From the NCBI GenBank assembly GCA_947683425.1, contig CANTUQ010000160.1:2055703-2119702 (forward strand): DNA of 64,000 nt, written 5' to 3'. The position numbers and the translations under genes are program-made. Position 1 is the first letter of the stretch, and each line of letters opens with the position of its first letter. Under the pieces are notes generated by a model. It had not been told where the DNA came from and searched no databases. It saw only the letters and a program-made list of their open reading frames with translations. This stretch comes from Excoecaria cochinchinensis (lineage: Eukaryota; Streptophyta; Magnoliopsida; Malpighiales; Euphorbiaceae). This document shows positions 11,994 through 23,350 of the stretch, piece by piece.

Positions 11994-12262
11994 TTGCAAC
12001 TGGTGACGCCGTGGGCGCGCTAACCTCTTGTGGGTGGCGCCGCTATCGTGCTAACCATTGTGAGTTGGTAATGTCGTGATCGTGCTAACCTCTTGTGGGT
12101 AGTGCCGCCATCGTGCTAACTGCTGTGAATTGGTAGTGCCGTGTTCGTGCTAACCTCTTGTGGGTAGTGCCGCCATCGTGCTAACCGTTGTGAATTGGTA
12201 GTGCCGTGGTCGTGCTAATCTCTTGTGGGTAGTGCCGCCATCGTGCTAACCGCTGTGAATTT
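11994..12262 (+). repeat. 65-bp tandem array in the 3' UTR of F
   Basis: About four units with exact 65-bp spacing of CTAAC...GTGAATTGGTAGTG: starts at 12051, 12116, 12181 and 12246 (partial), with a diverged unit before 12051. Shared phrase CTCTTGTGGGTAGTGCCGCC. No sequence similarity to the arrays of H or G. Confidence 0.93.
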
Positions 12263-12639
12263 TGGAGCTGTGACATTTTGGACGTTAGGACTGATGTCGT
12301 TACTCGGCTTTTGTTGGTGTTCCCCGCCGATTTCTCTTGCAATATTGTATGCGTAGGGATATACAAGAAATCATGTGTGTATGATATGGAATGAAAATGC
12401 TTGCAAAAATATAAAGATCATGTTCTAGGTGGTCCGAGGTTTGCTGAGGTTATAGCTTGTCTGTTCTACCATGCCCCCGAAATCCTGAGGATTGTCGACA
12501 AGTTTTCTAAAAGAGACGTCCAGTGTACATCCTTTGCCCCCATGGTCAATGATCATTTACCCGGGATTCTGATTCATGTTCTGTGTTGTATGTTATCTGA
12601 TTGAAAGAGGTTCATCTGAAATAACGCCGCCTTATCGCT

Positions 12640-12910
12640 CCAGGTATTGAGCGTCATTGTTTTAAAGGTAGTGCGTCCCTTGCGGATTTTCACACTAGCT
12701 CTTCTTTGCGGGAAATGCGTCCCTTAAGGGATTTTCACACCACCCTTTGCCTAATTTTTGCCTGAAATGGACCCAACCCAATCCAGTGGCTTTTGTTTAT
12801 TTAATTTTTTTTTAGGGCAGACTGCCCGTTCCCGGGTTTTCACCCTGCCCTTTGGCCTAACTTTTGCTTAGAGAACCAGTTACGGTTTTCATCTCTAACG
12901 GCTTTTGTTT
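12640..12910 (-). other. Conserved 3' UTR module, F copy
   Basis: Homologous to 9375-9645 and 24325-24590. Plus-strand reading gives GGATTTTCACAC twice (near 12683 and 12731), GGACCCAACCCAATCCAGTGG, GGGTTTTCACCC near 12833, and CCAGTTACGGTTTTCATCTC followed by TAACGGC. On the RNA strand these are repeated GTGAAAAYCC boxes. A related fragment with CGGTTTTCACCCTGAC recurs at 13180-13340, just after integrase. Confidence 0.82.
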
Positions 12911-13354
12911 TTCAGAGAAGGTTATCATCAAAGCTTCTGTTAAGAGCAAATAGCACATATCCGATGAAGTGACTGAGCAATAATCATTAGATGAACAATT
13001 GGTATATCCCTTTTTAAGACAGAACTAAAAGATCAATGAAAATATATTCTTTTATTCATTGCAAAATTGTGTACATTTCTATATGATTTCATCATACATG
13101 ATTTTCATTTGACAAGAATTCAAAAGCTTATGACTGCACCTAATCTCGGAGTGGATTTTGTTAGCATCAAACTCCTGTTATCAATCGGCCCTCTCAGGTT
13201 CTCTAGATTGAATATTTTCTCTTGGTCCTTAATTTTTGCTCAGGATGCCTTTTTTTCGGTTTTCACCCTGACAGGGCGCCCAATTTTAGCAAGGCTGCCT
13301 TTTTTCGGTTTTCGACCCGCGGGGCATTTATTCTCTTCTTTTTATTTTTGGTCT

Positions 13355-14427
13355 TTAGCCATGGAACCTTTTAAGTCTATCGACATTGACCGGGTCCTTG
13401 AACTCATTCCCATCACTGTCTGCCAAAATTGCTGCCCCTTTTGTTAGCAGCTTCTTCAAAACGAACGGACCTTCCCAGGTGGGCCTGAATTTTTCGCGTA
13501 TGTCCGGCACTCCCGGCGTCATCATCTTAAAGACCAAATCCCCCTCCTTCAACGGGTGCTTTCGTACTTTCTTGCCAAAAGACCGAGCCAACCTTTTCTG
13601 ATAAACTTGATTGTGGTAATAGGCCCGCAACCTATCTTTATCTATCAAATTTAGCTGTAACAAATGCTGTTGCGCCCATTCTATCTCTGGAATCTCGGCT
13701 TCCATGACCACCCTCAAAGACTTTAACTCAATTTCAACCTGCAGGACTGCTTCAGTTTCATATACCAGAGAGAATGGTGTTGCCCCCGTAGAGGTTCTGA
13801 TTGTAGTTCTATATCCCCAAAGTGCGAAGGGTAACTTTTCAGCCCAGTCTTTATAGCTCTAAACCATCTTGGCCAATATCCGCTTCACATTCTTGTTCGC
13901 TGCTTCAACTGCACCGTTTGCTTGAGGACGGTAGGGAAAAGACTTATGATGTTGGATCCCGTATTTCTGGAGCATCTGTTTAGTTTCTGCCAGAAATTGC
14001 ACCCCATTATCAGACACAATGTGATGTGGGAGACCATATCTGCATATCAGATTCCGCTCGATGAATTTAGCCATGTCCCTTGCATCAACCTTCTTGAAAG
14101 ATTCAGCTTCAACCCACTTAGTGAAGTAGTCAATGGCAACTATACTGAATCTGTGCCCATTAGAAGATGTAGGATGGATCTCGCCTATGATGTCTATTCC
14201 CCAAGCTGCAAATGGCCATGAGATGTCAAGTTATGTAACTCTGAAACTGGCACATGCCTCAAGTTCGCATACTGTTGGCATAACTGGCATTGCTTCACAA
14301 ATTTTGAACAATCCGTATCCATCGTGAGCCAATAAAACCCTTGGCGTATGATCTTCTTTGCTAAGGCTAAGCCATTCATATGAGCTCCACAGATCCCGGC
14401 ATGAACCTCTTCCATAACTCTTTTAGC
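13355..14427 (-). pseudogene. Element F integrase
   Basis: Retroviral-type integrase, which would insert the cDNA in the nucleus. Three blocks follow in order. The N-terminal zinc domain (14415-14225) has HAGICGAHMNG and CQLCQQY. The catalytic core then reads WGIDIIG near 14200 (first Asp), VSDNGVQF near 14015 (second Asp) and GAVEAANK near 13910 (Glu). The C-terminal domain (13717-13355) ends VNVDRLKRFHG. Defects are an ochre at 14427-14425 just after the RNase H block, a one-base loss near 14221 that shifts the frame within the core, and a TAG at 13862-13860 after ILAKMV. The DDE residues are all present, so damage is recent or light. It is in the same frame as RT upstream until the frameshift. 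Confidence 0.9.
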
Positions 14428-16473
14428 TTATTTCTCCGCGAGACATATTAGCTGGATACCATCAGCTTGCCTTTTGTACAAAGTGCCATTAACACTGATG
14501 AATTGAGTGGATAACTTCCTGATCATTCTTTGATCCTTCTCAGTGGCTTCCTCTGGAAAGACTGACCTTTCTAAGTAATTTTGAATGTCATAGTACCATG
14601 GATTTCCATCGTTGGTCTCGACGTCCATCACCTGCTCAGTTTCAAAGCAAGGCCTTCTTGAGCTAGAGATTAGCACGGGTTTCATCACAACTCCTGTTGG
14701 ATTATCCCACATAGACACTAAAGTTGCTAGAGCATCAGCTAACTGATTTTCATCTCTGGGGATGAAGTGAAAAGTGCAAGTCTCAAACTGGTTGCTCAAC
14801 ATTCTCAAGTGCTTCACATAAGGCAACAGCCTTTCTTCCTTGACTGACCACTCCCTTCTGATCTGATGAATTACTAAAGAAGAGTCTCCAAATACTTTCG
14901 CGGTCTTTGCCCCCAGAGCGAGTAATGCTTCCAATCCAAAGATGCAAGCTTCATATTCTGCTTCATTATTGGTTGCCTTATACCTCAGCTTCTTAGCCAA
15001 TGGTAGCCTTTCACCATCCGGGGTCGTAAGAATAATTCTTGCTCCTGCCCCTTTACTATTTACTGCCCCATCAAAGAATAGCTGCCACCCTTGTACTGCT
15101 ATGGCCGTGACATCTTCATCCGGAAAGTTGTATTCAAACTGATCTCCCTCAATAGGATGCTCGGCTAAGAATTCCGCTACGGCTCTTCCCTTAATGGTTT
15201 TCTTGGTTATGTACTCAATGTCAAACTCTTGCAACAGCAGTAACCATCTTCCCATCTTCCCTAGTAGACAGGGTGCTTCTTGGAGGTATCTAAGAGGATT
15301 ATATTTGGCTACTGCCTGTACCCTGAAGGAATGAAAGTAGTGTCGCAACTTCTTAGAAGCCCAGATAACTGCTAAACAAATCTTCTCCACCTCTACATAT
15401 TTAGCTTCATATGGTAGGAACTTCTTGCTAAGATAGTAAACCGCAAACTCCACACCAAAATCGTCTTCTTGAGACATCATAGCACCTACTGAATTATCTT
15501 CCACTGCTAGGTACAGGATTAGTGACTTGGCACGGCATGGTGGTCTTAATATTGGAGGGTTTAACAAATACTCCTTAATGGTGTCAAATGCCAGTTGATA
15601 GTCATCGTTCCATATTACCAGCTGATTCTTCCTAAGAAGCTTGAAAATGAGTTCACATACTGAAGCTAGCTTTGCAATAAACCGGCTGATGTACTGAAGC
15701 TTTCCAAGGAAGCTTCTAACGCCCTTCTCCTTCTGGGGTACTGGCATCTCTCTTATGGCTTTGACTTTATCGGGATTTACTTCAATTCCTCGCTGGCTTA
15801 CCACATGGCCTAATAGCTTACCTGAGGTAACCCCAAAGATGTATTTCTTAGGTTTGAGGTGCAGATTATACTTACTAATCCTTTGAAAGAACTTTTCTAA
15901 AGCCTCAAAGTGACCTTCTCTAGTAGCCGACTTAATCATCATGTCGTCGACATATACTTCCACTTCTTTGTGAATCAGGTCATTGGAAACTTTGGTGGCC
16001 ATCCTCTGATAAGTTGCTCCTGCATTTTTCAACCCTAAAGGCATAACCCGATAGGCGTATGTCCCCCACTCAGTGATGAAAGCTGTCTTAATCCGGTCCA
16101 CTATCTTATTAAGGATTTGATTGTATCCTGCGTATCCATCCATAAAGCTGTACATCATACAAGCAGCAGCACTATCCACCAGCACATCAATATGAGGCAG
16201 CGGGAAATCATCCTTAGGGCAAGCTTTATTCAGGTCTCGATAGTCAACACATACTCGAACCTTACCATCTTTCTTGGCTACAGGAACCACGTTAGCGAGC
16301 CAGGTCGGGTATTGAACCTCTATTAAGAATTTGGCCTCAATCTGCTTATGGATCTCCTCCTTCACCTTCTGCGCCCATTCTGGCCTAAGTCTCCAAAGCT
16401 TTTGCTTGACTGGTTTAAACTCTGGGTAAGTTGGGATGGCATGTTCGGCAATATCTCGATCTATTCCCGGCAT
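14428..16473 (-). pseudogene. Element F reverse transcriptase, RNase H and archaeal-type RNase H
   Basis: An unbroken 681-residue stretch of Tat-lineage pol that would copy the element RNA into DNA within particles. RT spans about residues 45-235, with VRVCVDYRDLNKACPKDDFPL at 72-92, motif-A Asp112 in MDGYAGYNQ, and YVDD at 174-177. A first RNase H-like region (about 315-440) lacks a clear catalytic Asp start (LYLAVED), as is usual in Tat elements. The second, archaeal-type RNase H follows, with Asp468 (FFDGA), Glu506 (NNEAEYEA), Asp530 (FGDSSL) and Asp580 (LADALA). This second domain marks the Tat/Ogre lineage. It is joined in frame to protease upstream through a single TAG at 16476-16474 (WTY-stop-DMPGID), and to integrase downstream through an ochre. 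Confidence 0.95.
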
Positions 16474-16476
16474 ATC

Positions 16477-17994
16477 CTAATAGGTCCAGGCAAAGACTTT
16501 TTCATATTTTTTTAATATTCTCTCGAATTTTAACCTCTCTTCAGGAGTTATGTCTGATGCTATCAAAATTTCCTTTGGATTTTCCAAAGTTCCGAGATTA
16601 AATGCGGTTGTGCTAGTTGAATTAATATCAAAAATGAATGCATCATGCTTATGATCATGCGAAATGAAATCATCAGAAGCATCACACAAGTAAGCAAAGT
16701 TGTTCATCTCATTAACATAATCAGAAACATTAACATTGTTCTCAAAGAGTTCTGGTATAAAAAGAGAATCTAAATGACTATCATTTTCATTCCACGCCGA
16801 TGCTGCAGCCGACTGTGCCTTGGCTTCTTGACTTGGTGAAATCTTGAGATCTTCAATCTTCAGCTCTGGTTCTATCATCTTCTCTTTCCCTTTGAGTCTG
16901 GTGACTAACAGCTTATCAGTTACAATCTCTTCGGGCTCATCCTTGTCCCAGACACTGCATTGGGTCATAATCTCCTCGTCCCAAAAGTTCTCTACAGCTT
17001 TAACAACTCCGATCTCCCAATCAAAGACATCGTTGAAAATTTCAAAACGCGGAGTGATCTTCCCATCTATCCACTGCGGCTCTTCTTCTTCGGTGTAAGC
17101 ATAAACCGATGATGATGGCACAAAGCTCTCCGAAATATGGGGAATCTTCTCTGACATTTTCTTCTTACCATACTCTCCTTTGTAGCCCAACCCCTTTCGA
17201 TCTTTTTGACCATGTGTAGTGATAGCATCTTGCAGCACTTGTGACTCTTTTCCCAAACCATCCCTTGGGAGGAAGTGCATCTTCTTTAGCATGTTCACCA
17301 CCTGAGGGCTACCTTCTAAGCTTTGCTCTTCTCCGATCATCGATACATGAACGCCACTGAATGGCTGATTAGAGATCTCCAAGGCAGACACTTGGTTCTC
17401 TCTTGCTACTTTAATGGTCACTACTTCTCCTTCATGGGGTATCTTAATTATTTGGTGTAAGGTGGATGGTACTCCCCCTAACCTGTAGAACCACGGTCTA
17501 CCAAGTAGAGCTAAAAAGTTTGCTGGGATCGGCAAAACCACAAAATTTGTTTCTGCCTCAATGGGCCCCGTCTTTACTACAACTTTCAAAATTCCCGATG
17601 CTTGCCTCCTGGAGTTGTCGTAGGCTGTGATGGTCAAATCAGACCTGCTTAGCATACTTTCATCTAGCCCAAAAGCCTGAAGCGCTACTAAAGGGCAGAC
17701 ATTTATTGATGACCCGTCATCAACCATGATGCAAGCGGTGTGCTTGCCATTGATTTGTGCCTTGATGTACAAAGGTCGGTTGTGGTTGCGACCCTCTGTC
17801 GGTAAATCTGCATCAGAAAATACCAACTTCTCCCCAGATCCCCCCTTAATAAGGTCTAACAGCTCAGATGGAGAGGTTGTAGTTGCTACGGTGGATACAC
17901 TCAATGCTTCAACTAACTTCTGTCTGTGAGAGGGGGACTGTTTCAAAAGGTCCCAAATAGATATCTGAGCCATGGTCTTTTTCAGCTGCTTCAC
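16477..17994 (-). pseudogene. Element F protease region of the polyprotein
   Basis: 505 codons in the same frame as gag upstream and RT downstream. The aspartic protease core has VDDGSSINV at residues 91-99 (active-site Asp-Gly-Ser), the ILK and ETNFVVLP strands, and LLGRPWF at about 164-170. This is the typical Tat arrangement, with STLHQ following. The first 70 residues (ISIWDLLKQSPSHRQKLVEAL) are the usual gag-protease linker. The last 200 are a low-similarity linker ending in SDITPEERLKFERILKKYEKVF, also recognisable in H (59908-60120) and G (25825-26040). A TAG at 18045-18043 separates it from gag and another at 16476-16474 from RT. The true polyprotein would run straight through. Confidence 0.92.
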
Positions 17995-18045
17995 TATTGA
18001 ATTGTCTTCCGGCTCCTTCTCTGCTATTGCTTGTGCTGGGTCTTG

Positions 18046-18807
18046 CTACCTCTCAACTTCTGGGACCACCCTCCCACTTCTTGTTACTGCTTGTACTCTT
18101 TCTTCCTCTTCCAAATCCCACAGATCCGTGAACTCTCCATGTTTCTCATCGTCTTCATCTTCTCCACTCTCACTAGTGGACCAACAGTCTATCGCTGCCA
18201 CTGAAATCCCTTCTTCATTCACCGCAGGGCGAGTAATAGCGACATACTCATTTCCATATAAATATTGCATCACGTACCATTTTGGTAGGCTCGATCCAAT
18301 CATAAAGACTGGAGGTGGCACTGCATTATAGCTGGGCTTCTTCTTGCCTTCTCTCTTCTTAGGATCGGTGATCTGCTTGTTGTCAATTAAATCTTGGACC
18401 CGATGTCTTAGCGTTATACAATCATCTGTCAAATGCCCGATATGTTGGTGAAATGCACAGTATTCATTTTCCTTGTGCCCTGGCTGTCCCTGGGTCTTGG
18501 CCGACCTAGGTGATAAGGGTCGCAGTTTTCCTTCTTTTACTAGCCTCTTCAGCACCCATGATAAAGGCCTACCCAAGTTGGAGAAATACCTCTGATTCAC
18601 GCCTGTTGTAGACACCTCGGCTGTCTTCCCACCTCTATTACCACTGCTTGAACTTGTTGACTTGGTTGTCTCTTGATTGCTGTATCCCTTCCTGGCATAG
18701 GACTCACTGTTTGCCCTCTTGGCTAAATATTCACCTTCTGCTTCTATGGCAATGTCCTTCAGAGATTCCCAGTCTTTCAGTCCCTTCATTTTTAATCCAT
18801 CTCTCAA
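18046..18807 (-). pseudogene. Element F gag, C-terminal part with zinc knuckle
   Basis: 254 codons of the Tat gag C-terminus. LKMKGLKDWESLKDIAIEAE is a well-conserved gag phrase also found in G. It is followed by a Ser/Gly-rich linker, LSWVLKRLVKEGKLRPL, and a zinc-knuckle-like C-x2-H-x4-H-x4-C motif, CAFHQHIGHLTDDC at residues 117-130 (about 18459-18418), for RNA binding. An acidic tail (SESGEDEDDEKHGE) precedes the TAG at 18045-18043, and the frame continues into protease. The apparent Met at 18807 is internal; the frame extends upstream through stops to 19123. Confidence 0.9.
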
Positions 18808-19672
18808 GTACGGGCTGGCATTTCGAATGAATAATCGAATCTAATCAGAAGTGTCCGGTTTGCATTTCATCTCCATAACCCGGTTCCTCCACCGAGTAAG
18901 GTACTCATGGAAGGACTCTCCAGCCTTCTATTGTAGCAACTCGAGATCTTTCAAAGTGACCTCCATCCGGTACTGCAATCATACTGCTTAAGGAACTTTT
19001 CAGTCAGCAAGTCCCAGTCCTCCTTAGACCTCCTGTCAAGCCCATGGTACTAATCAATAGCAGCTCCTGTGAGACTCAAGCAAAAATACTCTATCTTTTG
19101 CTTTCTTGTTAAGGTCGTGCCCTTTATGACCAGCGAGTATTGCTTGATGTGTGCGGCAGGGTCAGAGGTGCCATCAAATTTTGGGATTCAGGCATCTTGA
19201 AATTCTGGGGAATCAGGTCATCCCCATCCAGCTCTCGGTCTTCTGGGTTCATTCCTTTCCCTACTGTCATCATTCTTGCCATGGCCTCAAACTTCTCTTC
19301 CATTTTCCTCCACATTGCCTCCTCCAATTTCGGCAATTTTTCTTTAGTTACTGTATGCTCCTCTTGCTCATCTCCCCCAAACTCAGCTTCAGACCTGGGG
19401 CCCTCTCTGCGCTCAATAGGTGCAGGTACTCTTTGCTCAACAATAGGTGGATCGACCACTAGTTGGTTAACTGCAGTAGGGAACTCTTCTTTAACAGCCT
19501 CTTGTTCAGCTTGCATCCAGATAGGGGCAGCAGCAGCTTGTTGCCCAGCTATGGTGGTGGCAAGATTGCCCATCATTGCAATCATTCGGGCTTCAAACTC
19601 CTCCATTCTCTTTCCTACCTCTTCAGCAATTATTACCCGGGTTGCATCAAATTCATTTGATGGATTGACCAT
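18808..19672 (-). pseudogene. Element F gag, N-terminal and capsid part
   Basis: Gag most likely starts at 19672 (MVNPSNEFDATRV). A coiled-coil-like segment (EEVGKRMEEFEARMIAMM) and an acidic/proline region follow. After about 19124 the capsid core is read: QKIEYFCLSLTGAA, GLDRRSKEDWDLL, then a one-base frameshift near 18970 (after CST), MEVTLKDLELLQ, FHEYLTRWRNRVMEMK and IRLFIRNASPYLRDGL. In-frame TAGs follow AAID (Trp in G: AVDWYYGL), LLQ and TSD. The last two are present at the same codons in G. The upstream open frame to 19987 is continuous, but I place the start at 19672 by comparison with G and H. Confidence 0.87.
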
Positions 19673-20499
19673 GCTTACTTCTATTAATGATTTGGAAGAA
19701 AACCACACACTTCCTTCTAAGACTGACTCTGAACTCTGATCTGATACTAACTCTAGTAACCCCAAAAGCGAAATCCTTCTCAACCGTCCGTCGGGACCTC
19801 TAGACCACCCAGGAGAATCTATGATGGCTGAAATGCAAAAATTGTTAAGATGATGCATGATTAAAATGCAATGCATGCTCGTGCTGATGCAACATAGACA
19901 AACACATGCAAGCAGATAGATCCTTCCAACCTTATATCTCCCGCACACGTGGTAGTGCAGTCTCTTTCCTAGGTGGGCTTGATCCATGGGTTAACGGGGA
20001 ACCCAATGGACACGTATGGTGCACGGTGGAAAACCGGCAGCATAACAGCTCTCATCTAATGTACATACGTATGGGTGTTTGGCCATTATGTATTTAAGCA
20101 ATTCAACTTAACTAAGATGGGCTCACCGGGGCATGAAAGCCTTTGATGAAGACCATTTAATTAAACTGACTTCGTCCAATATATGATGGCCCATATAGCA
20201 AGCATAGTATTACGGTACATTTCACCTAGTGGAAGTATCTATTGCCATTACATGAGCTTTAGTCAAAGGGTGATGATATTTTTGGGTTACCCAAGCATGA
20301 TTCCTGCCGACGGGTCTAGCTCATCACGAGCATAACGACCGATCGGGTCACCATTTGATATACCTTAATGGTACGAGGCTTGGGCTGGTGATTATCCTTA
20401 ACACTTCCCTAGATTGAGTGAAAATAGGGTTATCCTTAAGGAACGCACCGGGGCTAGAAAAGGGACCAAACTAACTTAATCTAAGGCTCTAAAGAGATG
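19673..20499 (-). other. 5' leader of element F, with a conserved block and an intron-like segment
   Basis: Non-coding or short-ORF leader, shared block by block with G (27505-28417) and H (61346-61996). About 19830-19930 looks like a short intron on the RNA strand: AAG|GTTGGAAGG donor at 19930, branch-like CTTAAC (19844-19849), and T-rich TTTTTGCATTTCAG acceptor ending at 19828. A short upstream frame starting MDQAHLGKR (19987) contains KVGRIYLLAC, matched in G and H. The block 19995-20490 (bases such as GATCGGGTCACCATTTGATATACC) is conserved with G. It ends at 20499; the duplication atatg at 20500-20504 borders G. Confidence 0.7.
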
Positions 20500-20504
20500 A
20501 TATG

Positions 20505-23171
20505 TGTGACACGTGCCGGATCCCCGCGGCCGCCCGTTCGACCGGCCGCACATGGGCGATCGGGGCATTTGTGGGTCCGTTGACAGCTTGCGATAAATCG
20601 CAATTGCGTCTATGTTGGGCAACAAGGAGGTTTCATGGAGTCGCCACCCAATAGAACATTGGGAAAGTTACTCTCGCCTCGGAGAGCCTAAGACTGTGCT
20701 TGGTATCCATTTTGGGCCAGCCAGAGGGGTCTTGGAAGGTAAACCTCTCGCCCTAAGGAGCCTAGGATTAGCGCTAAAGTCTCGTGGCACAAAAAGGTGT
20801 CTTGGAGGGTAGTCCTCTAACCTCTTTGAGCCCAAAGACCAGAGCTGGGTCCGGGATTTCTCATCTATTTCTACCTCGATTGTTTTATGATCAAATTTTA
20901 AATATCATTGATTCGCTCTCTCTCCACACGATGCAATTGATTAAAGGCGCATTTATTCATATTTGGAAAGCCGTAAATGAGCAAGTAAATATCAAAAGGC
21001 AGTAAATTACAATAATACAAGGAGCAGAATACAACTCCCTTTATAAATGTGCGATATATACACGAATCGGGGTATTGCTTATTTTGAGGACTTTGGTCCT
21101 CGCATACATCATTATCAAAATTTTTATGTGATGATTTTGGATGGAAAAAATTGAGACATTGGTCCCATTTTTATTTAGAAAAAATACCAAGTTAATTAAT
21201 AAAAATGGTTTAGTGACTTTCTTTCTAGCGGGCCTAAATAAACAATTTTACAAGAAAATTATATGTCAAAAATAAATAGGAAAAGGCCAAATAAACAAAA
21301 TATTACAAATAAAGAAAAATAAATATTCCGAACGAGCCTTTTGGACCTCCCCGTGTGCTCGCGAAAACGCCCAATCAAAAAATGAGTTTAGACATAAAAA
21401 AACAAAATACAAATAAAATAATGTTAGTAATTAAATCAATTAAATATACAAAATAATGAATAACAAAATAAAATAAAATAAAATAAGATGATATGAAAAG
21501 AATGATAATGGAATCAAAATATTAACAAACCAAAATAAATGAGAAACAAGCATTACATGTGATAAATGATTAAATGATGTGATGAAAATAACATAAAACA
21601 TGTTAATTAATTAGTACATGAAAATATACACATGATGAAAATAATGATGATAAGTGAAAAATATTAAATGAATAAATAAACAAATAATAATCAAATCATG
21701 TAACAATGATAAAAAGAATAATAAAAATTAATAAACAAAAGAATGATGAAAATAATAATGATATATAACAAGATTAATTGATGTGTTCATAATTAATATA
21801 AACTATTTACATGGCAAAAAGATTAATTTAAGTTAATTATTTGCATGTTAAAAATAATTAGGAATCACAATAAAATAAATTATTTACATGTTAGAAATTA
21901 AAAGAAAACAATATTCACATGAACAAAAATAAAATCATATATAAACAATTAAATGGAACAAATATAAGATCAATACAAATGAATAGATAAAAACAATAAA
22001 TAAATCAATAAAAACAATAAAATATACATGAATAAATTAAATAAAAATAGAATAGAATAGGAATTGAAATTGAGCCTAGAATATTTACCCTCAAAGTATT
22101 GGATTTGATGAAGGAAAAGTGATGATTTTTCGGAAAATTGCTTGAAAGAATAATTTAGCAATAAAATTAATTTTCTTTGTTTATGGAGAAAACAAAGGAA
22201 TTGATTTGTATGCTTAAGATTAAAAAAACTGATTTAAAAGTGATGATTGATTTCTTGTGTTTATGGAGGAAAAACAAAGAAATTAATTGGAATAATTGAC
22301 AATTGAAAATTGATCTTTCAATTTCAATTAAACCTTTTTAATAAAAAGAAATCTGAAAATTTTAAAGAGAAAATAGAAGAAGAAGAATTCTGGAAATTTT
22401 TTAGGTCTAAAAAATGTGTGGGAGCTCTCCTTGATTTGATCATAAAGTATTTATAAAATAAACAGGTTGCCCTAATTTAATTAAGGAAAACAAACCTATT
22501 TTAACACAAAATTCTTTTATTTTTAATGATAAAATCAAGTTTTATTAATTAATTATCTAAAAAAATATTTTAGAATTTAATTTGAAGTCAAAAACCCAAA
22601 AAAAATGGGATGAAAAACGGATTTTTGGGTGAAAAAAATCGGAAAAAGGGCTGAAAAATCAGATTTTTGGGTATCAGACCCTATACCGACGGCCAGGGGA
22701 TGAGGGACACCGCCTGTCGCTATAGAGCGACGGGCCTCACGCAGCGAGGCTGCGCGAAATCCGCGCGCAGAGGCGCGGAAATCTCGTGCAGAGGCGCGCA
22801 GTGCGCACAACGCTGCGCATCGCCAAATCGCGCCCAGCGCGCTGGGCTCCTGGGCGCCTGCGTGCTGGGCAGGGCGCCCGTTAGCTGGCCGCAGGCGCGC
22901 TGCCGCGCCCGACACTCGCGATCCGAAAAAAACTTTTTTTTTTTAATTTTTTTTTATTTTTAAATTTTAAATTGACTAAAAACACTATAATTTTAAGTCC
23001 CCATTTTTTAAAATTAATTTTTTAAATATTGTTTTTTATTATTTTCTAATTTTTCACTCTAAAATGCAAATTTGACGAGAAAACCATCAGTTTTAACCTT
23101 TTAAGCCTGTGAAGGCAATTATCATCATTGGGTAACTTCGATCTAGGCTGACTCAGGACCCGGTGTCTACT
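20505..23171 (-). mobile_element. 3' LTR of element G
   Basis: 2667 bp. Plus-strand ends are TGTGACACGT (20505) and GGTGTCTACT (23171, a decayed TACA). Matches 28438-31091 nearly base for base except in 22680-22925. Contains A-rich non-coding DNA and no gene; short open frames (20612-20812, 21970-22161) occur in both LTRs and are not coding. Confidence 0.95.
22680..22925 (-). other. GC-rich island, 3' LTR of G
   Basis: A 245-bp island of GCGC-rich microrepeats (GCAGAGGCGCG, CAGCGCGCTGGG) in an otherwise AT-rich LTR, about 250 bp from the LTR 5' end. Compared with the sister island at 30608-30860 it differs by several block insertions and deletions. Long open frames here are composition artefacts. 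Confidence 0.85.
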
Positions 23172-23190
23172 GTTGCCCCCAGTTTAGGGG
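23172..23190 (-). promoter_or_regulatory. Polypurine tract of element G
   Basis: Minus strand CCCCTAAACTGGGGGCAAC directly before the 3' LTR. Confidence 0.75.
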
Positions 23191-23350
23191 AATCTAGTAC
23201 ACTAGTGTCTAGGTGAGCCTAAACTCAAAGAAGAAAAGGAAAGAGACAAGTACCTGAGTCAGCCGCCTTTCCGAACTGGAGAATTCTGAGAAGGTGGTTA
23301 TTACCATGGTGTGTTTTCGTTTGTTGAAGTGGTGCTATTAGTGAGCCCTT

